Below, in pieces: positions 1-11,963 of a stretch of DNA of 64,000 nt. Below the pieces are notes generated by a model. It worked only from the letters and a program-made list of their open reading frames with translations. It did no database searches and was not told the DNA's origin. The stretch's first letter is position 1. Each line of letters opens with the position of its first letter. The translations under genes were made by a program, and so were the position numbers. This DNA comes from Ptychodera flava (lineage: Eukaryota; Hemichordata; Enteropneusta; Ptychoderidae). The stretch spans positions 43,865,137-43,929,136 of the forward strand of contig NC_091928.1 of assembly GCF_041260155.1 (NCBI RefSeq), given 5' to 3'.

Positions 1-29
1 CATTGGAGTCAATCGATTTTAACAACCGA

Positions 30-900
30 TACATTATTCTTGCCAAACTTGAATTCAGCTATATTTTAAAATACATTATTATCTAAGGAATATAGTTACT
101 GTATATAAGTGTAGACGAAAAAAGAATATTCTTCCATTTTATTTAGTTGTAACGAAGATGAAACAAAAACACAACAGAGAGAAATATTGCCTACAAAAAT
201 ATTACAACTGAAAAGTACATGAGTCGCTGGCATTCTCTGATAATACAGAATCAAAGATTTGGAATATCATTTTTATGTAAGCACAATCCTGGGTTCTCCT
301 TTGTTCTTGGTCTTTTGTCAGTGTTTTGTTTCTGTTGTCTTTTCTTTTTCTGTACCTTTTCTTCTTGTCAGTTAATAAAAAATGTTTACAAAAAAACTTA
401 AGTGTGATCAATAAGTAGCAGGGGCCTGGTCACAATTTATGCGCTCAATATTGATATATTTTCATTCGAGAAACTAATTAAATATGCAATTGAGCTATTA
501 GCTAGAATGCCGTGCAAATTAAAACTTGTAAGTTGACATGCGTACGATCAAGGATGGCACAGGTCTGGGCAAAATCGGTGTACTAAGTAGTAATTATTTA
601 GAGCCTAATTTAAAAAAATCATTGTGAATACACTTGAGCTATTAAAAAGAATCTTTTTTTCATAAAACCTACAATAGAAGTAGACCTATGTATGTATACG
701 GCAGAGGTCCTGTCTAAATCGGTGGTCTCATTATTGATATATTGTAGTATAATTACAAAAATGTATTTCATAAGTATAATTGCTCGTTAAAATTTACATC
801 ATGAGTAGACATAAGTAAGATCAATAAATAAAGCATTGTGTGGTCAAAATCGGTGCACTCATCATTGATATAGACCTACAGCCTAATAATAGCAATTCGT
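30..900 (+). repeat. 3' flank of an upstream P450 paralogue (segmental duplication)
   Basis: This stretch matches, in the same order, the sequence downstream of gene C (about 42420-42890) and gene D (about 56560-57060). Shared landmarks are the block around gaattcagct, the 'gtcgctggca' block, a T-rich tract ending in ttaataaa (a plausible polyadenylation signal near 375) and the 'gcaattgagct' block. It is more diverged from C and D than they are from each other. I infer that the last exon of another array member lies just left of the window. Confidence 0.75.
415..880 (+). repeat. short tandem array, ~138-bp unit, 4 copies
   Basis: Four diverged copies begin near 419, 559, 702 and 836. Each contains a version of 'ggtctggtcaaaatcggtg' followed by 'ctcattattgatata'. 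The flanks of genes C and D hold about two copies of the same unit, so copy number differs between paralogous flanks. Confidence 0.65.
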
Positions 901-1408
901 AAAATGTGCAAATGATACTGCGACTCTTTACCTGGAATAATTTGTTTTATAACGCCTTGCTTATAGTTTTGCATCAAGCACATTCGTTTCCTGCGAATAC
1001 ACATGTGTAGTTGTCTGAAAATTGTCTGAAAATCGTAGTAGCGGTTTTCTGTATCATTGCCGTGTACCAGACGTTGTGTTAAAAAGGTATTATTGCTGAA
1101 AATCGGTCAAATAAACGATCACATAGCTAGAACTGCCTTTCAGAATTATATCAAATGGAGGGATGGAAAATTATCAATCTAGGATGATTCTTTATAATTC
1201 TCGGGAACTGGTTTTAATCAAATCGTGCTCGATCGTTCCGAAGCTTTCTCAGCTACAGGATGCGTGTAAATGCAAGTCTTTATGGCCGTCGTAGACTTAT
1301 AAACAGGCACTTGTAGTTTTCGATGCCGTATACTGTACGCTGAACTCAGCAATCAACTGTGGACTAATACAGAAACTCTTGATCGCGAACGCTAGAGCTT
1401 TCAACACG

Positions 1409-1475
1409 CTGGTCTGGTTCCTTGTCCCTTTCTACCGCTGGCTGCGCTGTAGAAAGGGGATAGGGAACCAGACTA
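1409..1475. repeat. perfect-looking hairpin
   Basis: An inverted repeat has arms of about 25 nt (ggtctggttccttgtccc and its near-complement ggggatagggaaccagac) around a short loop. It lies just before the satellite. No coding or RNA-gene interpretation is supported. Confidence 0.6.
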
Positions 1476-2039
1476 AATATAGATGGGTGTGTTGTGCTGT
1501 GTGTAGTAAATGGGTCATCTCAACTCGTGATAGGGGTAGTGCGCGCGACAGGGAGCCTGTCACCTGGGAAATGGAATGTGTCATGTGGGAATGCTCACGT
1601 TTAGTCACGGAATATGAGATCAAAGGTCATAGGCCAGGCTTTTGCGCAAGCGCTTCCCTCAAATAACTATTGCTGTACAACTGTACAGTCTTCTCCGAGC
1701 TCCGCTAGGTGACAGGGTACCGTACGTTGTGAGTTCGAACCCGATTGAAACCACCACATTTGTTAATAGAGAAAGTGCATGAGCACAAAGTGAGTATCAT
1801 TTTTTTTGTCATTTGTGATAGACTTGTAACAGAAGGGAATGAGACGCAACAACTGTTGCAGCACTATGACTATGACTTATCTATCTCATTCATTTTACGT
1901 GGAATGAAGAGACTCGCAACATATCTCTATTCATTAAATGGTTTTGCTTATCAATGTTTTCCTTCATGTTATTCCTTGGTGACATATTGTATTTGAGCAT
2001 TGACATTGACATTTTATGATATCCATTGACATTTAGAAA

Positions 2040-5000
2040 ATTTGGAGTTGCACACCTGTCACATGGGAATGAAAAGGCTCTCAACACATCTCCAACCGCT
2101 AGCATGGAATTATCTATCAATGTTGATCTTCATTTTCTTTCCTGGTGACATATTCTGAATCATTTTGAGCATTGACATGGGAATCTTGTTGTACTGATTT
2201 ACATTTAGAGCATTCAGAGTCACACACCTGTCACGTAGGAATTGAGAGTCTTAGTCTACACATCCCCAACAACCATAATTGTGTAACTTATCTCTGTTTC
2301 CCTCAATTTTCTTTCTTGTTGACCTATTCTGAAACAATTTGAGCATTAATATTGGAATTATGTTGTATTGATTGACATTTAGAGCATTCAGAGTCATGAC
2401 ACACATGTCACATGGGAATGAAGAGTTTCTCAACACAGCTCCGACCACAATATTTTATGTCTTACACATCTTCTCATATCTTTTAAGTTTTCCTCACCTA
2501 TTCTGAACCCCTTTAATTATTACATTTGAATTTTGTTGTATTACTTGTAATTTAGACCTTTGGGAGTCCCACACCTGTCACGTGGGAATGGAGAGTTTCT
2601 CAACACAGCTCCAACCACAATATTTTGTGTCTGACACATCTTTCCTATCTTTTAAGTTTTCCTGACCTATTCTGAACCCTTTTTAATTATTGCACTTGAA
2701 TTTTGTTGTATCACTTGTAATTTAGACCTTTGGGAGTCCCACACCTGTCATGTGGGAATGGAGAGTTTCTCAACACAGCTCCAACCCCCATATTTTGTGT
2801 CTGACACATCTTTCCTATCTTTTCAGTTTTCCTGACCTATTCTGAACCCTTTTTAATTATTGCACTTGAATTTTGTTGTATCACTTGTTATTTAGACCTT
2901 TCGGAGTCACACACCTGTCATGTGGGAATGGAGAGTTTCTCAACACAGCTCCAACCCCCATATTTTGTGTCTGACACATCTTTCCTATCTTTTAAGTTTT
3001 CCTGACCTATTCTGAACCCTTTTTAATTATTGCACTTGAATTTTGTTGTATCACTTGTAATTTAGACCTTTGGGAGTCCCACACCTGTCATGTGGGAATG
3101 GAGAGTTTCTCAACACAGCTCCAACCCCCATATTTTGTGTCTGACACATCTTTCCTATCTTTTAAGTTTTTCTGACCTATTCTGAACCCCTTTAAATTAT
3201 CACATTTCAATTTTGTTGTTTAACTTGTAATTTAGACCTTTGGGAGTCACACACCTGTCACGTGGGAATGGAGAGTTTCTCAACACAGCTCCAACCCCCA
3301 TATTTTGTGTCTGACACATCTTCTCATATCTTTTATGTTTCCTGACCTATTCTCAACCCTTTTAATTATTGCATGTGAATTTTGTTGTTTAACTTGTAAT
3401 TTAGACCTTTGGGAGTCACACACCTGTCATGTGGGAATGGAGAGTTTCTCAACACAGCTCCAACCCCCATATTTTGTGTCTGACACATCTTCTCATATCT
3501 TTTATGTTTCCTGACCTATTCTGAACCCCTTTTAATCATTACATGTGAATTTTGTTGTTTAACTTGTAATTTAGACCTTTGGGAGTCACACACCTGTCAC
3601 GTGGGAATTGAGAGTTTCTCAACACAGCTCCAACCCACCTATTTTGTGTCTGACACATCTTCTTATATCTTTTATGTTTCCTGACCTATTCTCAACCCTT
3701 TTTAATTATTACATGTGAATTTTGTTGTTAACTTGTAATTTAGACCTTTGGGAGTCCCACACCTGTCACGTGGGAATGGAGAGTTTCTCAACACAGCTCC
3801 AACCACAATATTTTGTGTCTGACACATCTTCTCATATCTTTTAAGTTTTCCCCACCTATTCTGAACCCATTTAAATTATCACATTTGAATTTTGTTGTAT
3901 CACTTGTAATTTAGACCTTTGGGAGTCCCACACCTGTCATGTGGGAATGGAGAGTTTCTCAACACAGCTCCAACCCCCATATTTTGTGTCTGACACATCT
4001 TTCCTATCTTTTAAGTTTTTTCTGACCTATTCTGAACCCCTTTAAATTATCACATTTCAATTTTGTTGTTTAACTTGTAATTTAGACCTTTGGGAGTCCC
4101 ACACCTGTCACGTGGGAATGGAGAGTTTCTCAACACAGCTCCAACCCCCATATTTTGTGTCTGACACATCTTCTCATATCTTTTATGTTTCCTGACCTAT
4201 TCTCAACCCTTTTAAATTATTGCATGTGAATTTTGTTGTTTAACTTGTAATTTAGACCTTTGGGAGTCACACACCTGTCACGTGGGAATGGAGAGTTTCT
4301 CAACACAGCTCCAACCCCCATATTTTGTGTCTGACACATCTTCTCATATCTTTTATGTTTCCTGACCTATTCTCAACCCTTTTAAATTATTGCATGTGAA
4401 TTTTGTTGTTTAACTTGTAATTTAGACCTTTGGGAGTCACACACCTGTCACGTGGGAATGGAGAGTTTCTCAACACAGCTCCAACCACAATATTTTGTGT
4501 CTGACACATCTTCTCATATCTTTTATGTTTCCTGACCTATTCTCAACCCTTTTAAATTATTGCATGTGAATTTTGTTGTTTAACTTGTAATTTAGACCTT
4601 TCGGAGTCTCACACCTGTCACGTGGGAATAGAGAGTTTCTCTACACAGCTTCAACCCCCTTATTTTGTGTCTTGCATCTTCTCCTATTCTTTAAGTTTTC
4701 CTGACCTATTCTGGACCACTTTTAATTATTACATTTGAACTTTATTGTATGACTTGTAATCAGACCTTTCGGAGTCATATACCTGTCACGTGGGAATGGA
4801 GAGACTTACATCATATCTCCAACCATTATGCATTACTTATGCATACATGTATCATTTTTTTCTCATTTTCTTTCTTGGTGACCTATTCTGAAAGCGTTTG
4901 AATATTGACATGGGAATTTTGTTGTATCAATTGACATTTGGAGCTGTCAGAGTCACACACCTGTCACGTGGGAATGGAGAGTCTCAACATATCTCCAGCC

Positions 5001-5860
5001 ACTATAATGCTGTGACTTATTCTTGATCTCCTACATTTATGTTTTTGTGAGCTATTCTGAACCAGTTTCAATAATCACTTTGGAATTTTAGTTATCTATT
5101 GACATTTGGAACTGTCGGAGTCACACACCTGTCACATGGGAATGGAAACTCTCAACACTTCTCCAAACACTATAATGTTGTAACTCATCAATGTTCTCCT
5201 TCATTTTATGTTTCTATGAGCTATTCAAAAACAGTTTGAATATGACATGATAATTTTACCTATCCATTGACATTTGGAGCAGTCGGAGTCACACACCTGT
5301 CAAGTGGGAATAGAGACTCTCAAAACATCTCCAACCATTACCGGTAAATGGTGTGACGTATCCATGTTCTCCTTCATTTTATTTCTTGGTGAGCTATTCT
5401 GAACCAGTTTGACCAATGACATGGGAATTTTATCTATGCATGACTTTTTGGAGCAGTCGAGTCACACACCTGTCATGTGGATATGGAGACTCACAAGACA
5501 TCTAAAACTACTATATTGGTGTGACGTACAAATGTTCTCCTTCATTTTATTTTTAAGTTAGCTATTTTCAACCAGTTTGAGCAATGACATGGTAATTACA
5601 TTCTGTCAATTTACATTTGAAGCATTCAGAGTCACACACCTGTCATGTGGGAATGGAGACTCTCAACACATCTCCATCCACTACAGTGGTGTGACTTATT
5701 AATGTTCTTTATCAATCTAAGATTGTAGTGTGTGATCTATTCTGAACCAGTTTGAGCAATGACATTGGAATTTTATCTGTATTGCTATTTGGCCCAGTCG
5801 GAGTCATACACCTGTCACGTGGGAATGGAGTCTCTCTCATACCACATAAAACCTCATAAT
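2040..5860 (+). repeat. ~170-bp satellite array, about 23 monomers
   Basis: The motif cacctgtca recurs every ~170 nt from about 2056 to 5808 (for example 2572, 2742, 2912, 3082, 3252). Monomers in the middle (2.5-4.7 kb) are nearly identical, while those at both ends are strongly diverged. That is the usual pattern for arrays homogenised by unequal exchange. The part best conserved in the edge copies is a ~45-nt core containing CACCTGTCACGTGGGAATG and the following 'gagagtctcaacaca' stretch. The rest of the monomer is AT-rich (ttttgttgta, aatttagaccttt). More degenerate relatives may reach left to about 1560. No continuous coding frame runs through it. Confidence 0.95.
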
Positions 5861-5940
5861 GACCATCATCCTTGCCACTTATACCAAAACTTTCACAAAC
5901 AGTGCATGAATCTCTTGTAACAATACTCACAGCAATCATG

Positions 5941-6420
5941 TAGATATCAAGATAATGGGAATTTTAACATTCAGTCAATTTAAAATTCTGTGAGCAATAA
6001 GAAATAATGATGATGTAACTATGCACACACCAAACATCTTTCCTGTACAGCTGATGTGTTGTAAGAGTATTTTGAAGAGACATTGATTTGAGAAAGTAAT
6101 AGTGCATTTTATCATACACTTTAACACCTCTTACCATCCCCCGTCAAAACATCAGATTTTCATTTTTGTAAATACACTACACAGGTATATTAAGTTGTCT
6201 TGCTATGTTTTCTTTTTTGTACTCAGATTGGCAGTTGACTATGTAGACGAGGTACTTTGCAAAGAAGCAGTTGTCTTGTGTCAAGAAGGAAAGGCATAAG
6301 CCTGGAAGATGCAGACATTAGCTTTGTATACCGTAGTAATGGAGATTTTGCACATATGAGCGTTGGGTGAAAAGTTTTGAGCCTAACTACAGAGCGATGC
6401 CAGATCAATGAAGCTTGGTT
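5941..6420. other. no gene recognised
   Basis: AT-rich sequence between the satellite and the mariner remnant. Short open frames exist on both strands, but none resembles a known family and none shows splice or codon structure that I would defend. Confidence 0.5.
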
Positions 6421-6715
6421 TGAATATATTTCAACTCTTCAGATGACAACCTAGAAAAGGGACAAACTATCAATGGAGAGTACTATTCTAACCTGTTGAG
6501 GGAGTTTCGGGAGGCTGACAAAAATACGACAAGGGAAAGTTGAGAAAAGGTGTCTTGTTCCATCCGGACAATGCTCCACCTCACAAGTCAGTCATTGACA
6601 TGGCAACAGTGCATGACTGCGGCTTCAAACTCATTCTACGTGCCCATAATACTCTCCTGACCAGTAGTACCCTCAGACTTTCATCTCTTCCCCCACATGA
6701 AGAAATAGTTAGCTG
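6421..6715 (+). mobile_element. Tc1/mariner transposase remnant (mariner-type catalytic region)
   Basis: Conceptual translation gives mariner-like blocks in order: an EKGQTINGEYYSNLL segment, then GKLRKGVLFHPDNAPPHKS, then VHDCGFKL, and finally SDFHLFPHMKK. HPDNAPPH matches the family's HQDNAPAH motif, which carries the second catalytic Asp. The third catalytic Asp region is garbled. The blocks lie in at least three frames with short indels between them, and the N-terminal DNA-binding half is not visible. This is a dead fragment of a plain DNA transposon. Confidence 0.8.
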
Positions 6716-9126
6716 AAACGCATTTTGTATTTTTAAGGCAATTTTTGTCATTTTAGTCAAAAATCTTTTTCATAAAAAATAATTGTCATAGCTTTGATAT
6801 TTAGTATACAGGTTCAAAGAGGTTATCAACATGTAATATATTCAAAATATGATGAAATGTACAATTTTGTAATTTTGGAGCAATATTTGCCATTTTTGGT
6901 TAAAAAGTGTGTTCCTAAAAACCTGCTTGTCTGATAGCTTTGATATTTGGTATACAGGTACCTACAGGTCACCCTAAGGTCACCCTAGTGTGATATATTG
7001 ACATTGTGATGAAATCTTCTATTTTGTATTTTGACACAAGTTTTATCATTTTTTGTCAAAAACTTTGTTTCGCAAAAGTTACTCATCTGATAGCATTTTG
7101 TCAAACTGCCTGTATAAGTGTCCACCTAGTGTCAGAGACGAATGGCAAAGACACTGTAGGTATAAATGACAGTTTTCTATGCTTGCTACTAATGAATGTC
7201 TGTGTAAATATGGATCTGTAATGAAACATTCTTCTGTCATGATAACAGAACATTGTATTGCCGAGGGACCTCTGCACTCAGTATATATTTGGTGTTATGC
7301 TATGTACGTCCTCTATACTGTCCATGCCTAAAGTAGCTACAGGGACTTTGACCCCATGTTTCATTGTTCTCCTTGTGTAACGGTAGTTTCTAGTCTGTTT
7401 GTACATCACTGTATTTACACAAAATGAATACAACCTGAAAACTCCTGCTTGGTAAGCCATGACCATGTTGTATGTGGTCCAGTATTTTTAAATAGCTCAG
7501 ACGTAGTACACTCTGACTCAAAATATTTAGCTATGAAGTATTCCATATGTACTTACATATTTGCTCTGCTTCAAATGCATGATTGACATAGCTACGTCTA
7601 GAACACTACAGTATGTATTTACAAAATGGGAACACGATTAGAAACAAGAAGTGACATAAATGTGAAACACAAAGTTCAGTTCTAAAGAGAACAAGTGATT
7701 GATCTTCATGAAACTTGTGGAAAGAGAATTGGTTGCACTAAACTGTTAGCAGAACAGGAAACAGGCAAGCTTTGTAATTGAGGAGTTGCCAACAATGTCA
7801 GGTGTAATTATCGTCTAGGCTGTAAATGATTAAAAAGGGAAACTCAAGCTAATTGCTAAAACTCTGTAACCATGTACCAGATTTTGTTGAAACTTTGTAT
7901 GCTGGTTCTTAATGGTGATTCTAGTTACATTTGTTCAACTTGTGGTTAAAATTTTGAAAATTGTCTTTACGATATTTTTTTGGTCACAATCTTCTCCTAA
8001 TAAAGTGTTCGTCCAATTGCTTTTAAACTTGGTATGCGTGATCCCGAGGTTTGCCTTTGTAAGATATGTTCAAATTGTGGTAAACTTTTTAAATTTGTAT
8101 TTTTGGGGTAATTTTTTGCATTTTTGCTCAAAAAATCATTTTCTCTGAATTAACGATTTGATTTATTGTAACTATTATTGTAACCATCAATATTAGTGAG
8201 ATTGAGTGTATGAGTAGCACAACAGGAACCTAAACTCTTTATGAACTGAACAAAATTAATGTGATTGAAGTTTAAGCGCATCATGTTACAAGTGAATGCA
8301 AATTTACCATGCAGTAGTCAATCAGTACCAGCAAATACCCGCCTTTTTTAATGTAGGATAGTTGTAAGACTTTATAAGAATACAGCCACACAATTTTGAC
8401 AAATAGAATACATTGGTACTATGCAGGGTCCATAACACTCATGGAAAGTCCTAAACAATATTTTAATGTTGAAGCTTCCCATAAAGTTCATTGAAATAGT
8501 AATTTTGTCCTGAAAGTCATTGAAAATTGATTATTCGCATACAATATCAAAACTGGCATGAGCATCAAAAGTGATATATTGTGAAGTGGTATGGTGCATT
8601 CTGAAAGTGTGCTTTTAAATTGCCATTGAAAGCATGGAAACTCTTTACATTTTATTTCGCTTTGATTAGGTGAAAACTTTTTTATCACTGCTTGTTCCAC
8701 ATGAACTTTTTAACTTACGATTTTGTATGACTGAAAATTTTATTGAGTATTGTTACATTATTCAAAATAATAAAATCTATGAAAGGTATCATATTGTGTG
8801 TTGTCATAATTCCAGTGCAGTGTTTCATCCAGATAGAGAGATTCCCCCTCTGTTGACATTTTGGCATTTGTCAGGGGAGCGAGGCCCTCCCCATGAAATG
8901 GTGCTAGTTACACCTTAGAGATACAAGTAGAACACATGAACTGGTGAAATCACCCCTGTAAATGTTCTGGTAAAGGGGGAACCCCCCTGATGATGCCATC
9001 CTGTATGAAACATTGTACAATCTGCAGTATATGCTTCTTTGACAACATCATTCCAACCCGGTATTGAATGATAGTGCTTTTGGTTTTCTTGAATTGAATA
9101 CATCATCACTTGCCTTGGTCAACGCA
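6716..9126. other. AT-rich non-coding stretch with diffuse repeats
   Basis: Loose repeats recur about every 140 nt between 6730 and 7100 ('tagctttgatatttagtatacagg' type, with tttttggtcaaaaa tracts). A related-looking pair lies at 7860-8150. A stretch near 7640-7800 faintly resembles a transposase helix-turn-helix but is too decayed to call. No host gene is supported. Confidence 0.5.
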
Positions 9127-9625
9127 TTAGGGGTGGACCATTTGATATCCTGGGGGGTCTGGAAGATTTTCGAAAAAATAAAATTCCCAGCAGATACAAG
9201 GGAAAAACAATTCTGCCTTAGATGACATATGAACAAAAAAAAACTGGCAAGCTAATGTGGAAGAAAAAAAATCTATCACAGTATCAGCATGAACCTTTTG
9301 GGATGTAATTTTCTCATTTCCACGCACACTTCTTTTCTTTCTTGGCCTTTCCACTTGCCTAAAATGCATCAAATGCATCGTGCTAGCCATGATTTTCATC
9401 ATTCAATTTCATTTTTCGGCGCGCCCTTCAGGCGCATAACTTTAATGATAATAAGACATATTTTTCAGAGCCCTGTCCTAGTGCAAAACTTTAATATATC
9501 AGACATACATATATCTGTGATATATGTATGTTTAAAATTGTTTTGGCGTGCCCTTCGGGCGCATTTCTTTAAAATATCAAACAATATTTTCAGCATGCCT
9601 TTCAGCTGCATGACTTTCATACATC

Positions 9626-9686
<61 letters not shown>
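9626..9686. repeat. (TA)n microsatellite
   Basis: An uninterrupted TA run inside the Harbinger-like element. Open frames reading Tyr-Ile repeats across it are artefacts. Confidence 0.95.
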
Positions 9687-9690
<4 letters not shown>

Positions 9691-10078
9691 ATATCTAGAT
9701 ATTTAATAGTTTTCGGCGCGCCCTTCAGGCGCAGTTAATTAATATATCAGGGATATATGTCAGAAATATCTTGATGTCTGTAGATTGAAAGTCTGTTTTG
9801 CAAAGTGTACTCTGATCATTATGAAATCTGCAGTTCATATTAAAAGCATGACAAGTTCAATATTAGAAAGCAACATGCACTAATATTTCACAATCACATT
9901 TTTCTTACAACAGTTCTGGACATCTGGTTATGCATAAAAAGAGTGGAGTACATTCACAGCTCATTCAAAATACTGTATTCAAACTTTAGAATTGACACTT
10001 TTAAGTTCCTATCTTAAAACTGACATGACAACAATTTCATTAAAACATTGAATGACTGAATGTTTAAAATATACCCCA

Positions 10079-10082
<4 letters not shown>

Positions 10083-10122
<40 letters not shown>
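10083..10122. repeat. (TA)n microsatellite
   Basis: A second TA run inside the same TIR element, close to its right end. Confidence 0.95.
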
Positions 10123-10124
<2 letters not shown>

Positions 10125-10484
10125 CTGCATTAAAAAAAAAATCTTTGAAGGAAGAATGCAAAAAAAATTGCCAGGATTCACAAGGAAAAAAACATCCAGT
10201 GAGACATGTGGAAATAAAAATAATGCCCCCCAAGAAATCTTCCAGACCCCCCAGGATATCAAATGGTCCACCCCTTACAAATTCAGTTACAAATTGAATA
10301 ATATGATGACGAAAGAGCCTAGCCAGCTCTCTGTAAAAGACAGATATCGGCCACATTAAAAAGGTTCTTCATATACAAGCGATGGGTTGGGTCATCAACA
10401 ATCAGGCCTACAATACACGATTTTCATCATTATGCAGCGGCCTTTTAGAACGACTACCATAGAAAACTTTGGTCACAACTTTAA

Positions 10485-10542
10485 ACACACATATATACAC
10501 ATAAACACATACACATACATACATACATACATACATACACTC
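10485..10542. repeat. (CATA)n/(CA)n microsatellite
   Basis: A run of acat/catac units that starts imperfect and becomes regular (about six perfect catacata steps). Confidence 0.9.
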
Positions 10543-10586
10543 TTTAGAAATTACAGTGCTCAATGTTGAAGCAGAGCATTATAAAT

Positions 10587-10707
10587 TATAACACAAATTA
10601 CTTCAAGTACAAAGTAATGATATCAGATAAACTTAATGGCAATAAGTATGCATGAAACTTAAGTAACAGATATAATTACTTTGTACTTGAAGTAATTTGG
10701 ATTTGTG

Positions 10708-10712
<5 letters not shown>
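10587..10712. mobile_element. small palindromic MITE abutting a (TA)n tract
   Basis: The left arm tataacacaaattacttcaa (near 10590) is mirrored by ttgaagtaatttggatttgt (near 10688). Inner arms read caagtacaaagtaat and attactttgtacttg. The right end runs straight into a TA repeat, as expected for an element that targets TA. Confidence 0.65.

Positions 10713-10792
<80 letters not shown>
10708..10792. repeat. (TA)n microsatellite, ~80 nt
   Basis: A pure TA run following the palindromic MITE. Confidence 0.97.
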
Positions 10793-10795
<3 letters not shown>

Positions 10796-10993
10796 AACAC
10801 ACGCATTTCTATGGTAACATTTTGCAGTAAAAGGGGGCTCGGACAACGCTATATAAAATATTTTTGCATCACTGTTTGTTTTGTCGACCATGATCTGGCT
10901 AACCGGCGTTACCGCGGCCCTCTCTCGAAAAATTGAACTCCTCGACACTCTTTAACTGCGTATTTCACTCGCCGACAACCTCGCACAAACCCT

Positions 10994-11194
10994 ACGTTTA
11001 AATCACAGGCGCTCCTTAGCTTGGTAGTCTGCTAAGTAGATCGATTTTCGGATCGATCTATTGATCCCGTAGTCGATAAGCCCGCCGCTGCAACCTAAGT
11101 GTCGGGCATATCAACTACGGGATCTACAATAGATCGATCCGATAATCGATCTACTTCGCAGACGTCCCAGCTAAGGAGCGCATGTGGTTTAAAT
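10994..11194. mobile_element. ~200-bp foldback/MITE
   Basis: The left arm (ggcgctccttagct, gtagatcgatttt, tgatcccgtagt, in order) is matched in reverse complement by the right arm (actacgggatc, gatcgatccgataatcgatc, agctaaggagcgc). The arms are ~90 nt around a short loop (ccgccgctgcaacctaagtg). The outer ends read tttaaatcaca and tgtggtttaaa. It lies about 250 nt upstream of P450 exon A. Confidence 0.8.
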
Positions 11195-11447
11195 GCTCGT
11201 TTCTAAACAAAATATACATTTCACATAGCCTGATTTCCATGATTTCCTATATATTGCCACCCGCCGGTTTGATTATAAACGATACGTTTATAGTACGGAG
11301 AGCATACAGAGGGCGTTCGTCGCAATGCGGAAGTGCATATACGTGACCTGTCAAAATTTTCCCACATGACAGTCTCCGGGTGCGCGCGAACTCCATAAGT
11401 GCAACTCGTCAGCTGGTTTATGATGATGTCATACTTTCAAAGTCATC

Positions 11448-11878
11448 ATGGCGATTCGCAGTGCTGCGTTCAGGTGTCTTGGCAGACAGAACAGCGGCGT
11501 TTTAAACTACGTGCGGCTACGTTCGACTGCGGCGACGTCGCCGAAAGAGGAATCTAACACTGCTGACACCAAGAATGAGAAATCTTTCGACGAAATACCC
11601 GAATTCAACATGGGTACCTTCAAAAACGTCTTGTTTATGGTTGACGCCATTTTCAGAGGCACAATGCAGAAACCGTGGCCTATGCTGACGAAGTTGCGAC
11701 AGGACTTTGGCCCCATCTGGAAACAAAGGTTCGGGAAGTTCGTTATGGTGTCACTGGCCGATCCACAACTTTTTGAGACCGTTCTGAGAAATGAAGGAAA
11801 GTATCCTCGACGAGTTCCCTTTGAACCCTGGATAGCACATCGAGAGGAACGGAAACTGGGTCTCGGCGTCTTACTTCA
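11448..11878 (+). CDS. orphan first exon of a mitochondrial P450 (gene A)
   Basis: Intact first exon of 143 codons plus 2 nt, ending in CA|GTAAGT, the same phase-2 donor as gene B. The product starts MAIRSAAFRCLGRQNSG, an Arg-rich, acid-free leader typical of mitochondrial import. It continues through the conserved 'KSFDEIPEFNMG', 'QDFGPIWKQRFG', 'LRNEGKYPRR' and 'GLGVLLQ' blocks found before the B helix in mitochondrial P450s. It is clearly paralogous to exon 1 of gene B. I find no exon 2-9 set between here and the next first exon at 15366. It is therefore either an alternative first exon that splices into gene B's exon 2 (phases are compatible) or the leftover of an unequal exchange. Nothing within it is broken. 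Confidence 0.85.
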
Positions 11879-11963
11879 GTAAGTGGCCATATTTGTATGT
11901 GACGAAATAAGGCAAATACACGCTATGGGAGTCAAGTTTACATTCTTAGCAGTACACTGTTTT

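Larger units (their letters stand above)
9130..10274. mobile_element. non-autonomous PIF/Harbinger-like TIR element (TSD TTA)
   Basis: The left end GGGGTGGACCATTTGATATC and the right end (reverse complement of the same sequence, ending at 10274) form inverted repeats of about 40 nt. Both ends are flanked by TTA (9127-9129 and 10275-10277). Three-base TWA target duplications with G-rich termini are characteristic of PIF/Harbinger elements. The inside is non-coding. It has two (TA)n tracts and a reiterated GC-rich hairpin motif, ggcgcgcccttcaggcgc, near 9418, 9545 and 9714 (a weaker version near 9594). No transposase is visible. Confidence 0.8.

Noticed and set aside
2040-5860. CRISPR-like regular repeat spacing
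   Set aside because: The whole ~170-bp monomer repeats, with no short repeats separated by unique spacers. This is a eukaryotic satellite.
7640-7800. Possible Tigger/pogo helix-turn-helix
   Set aside because: Only a few residues (QVIDLHETCGKRIG) look suggestive. Surrounding frames are broken and the match is too short to support.
9289-10948. Open frames encoding long Tyr-Ile runs
   Set aside because: They are readings of (TA)n microsatellites and occur on both strands.
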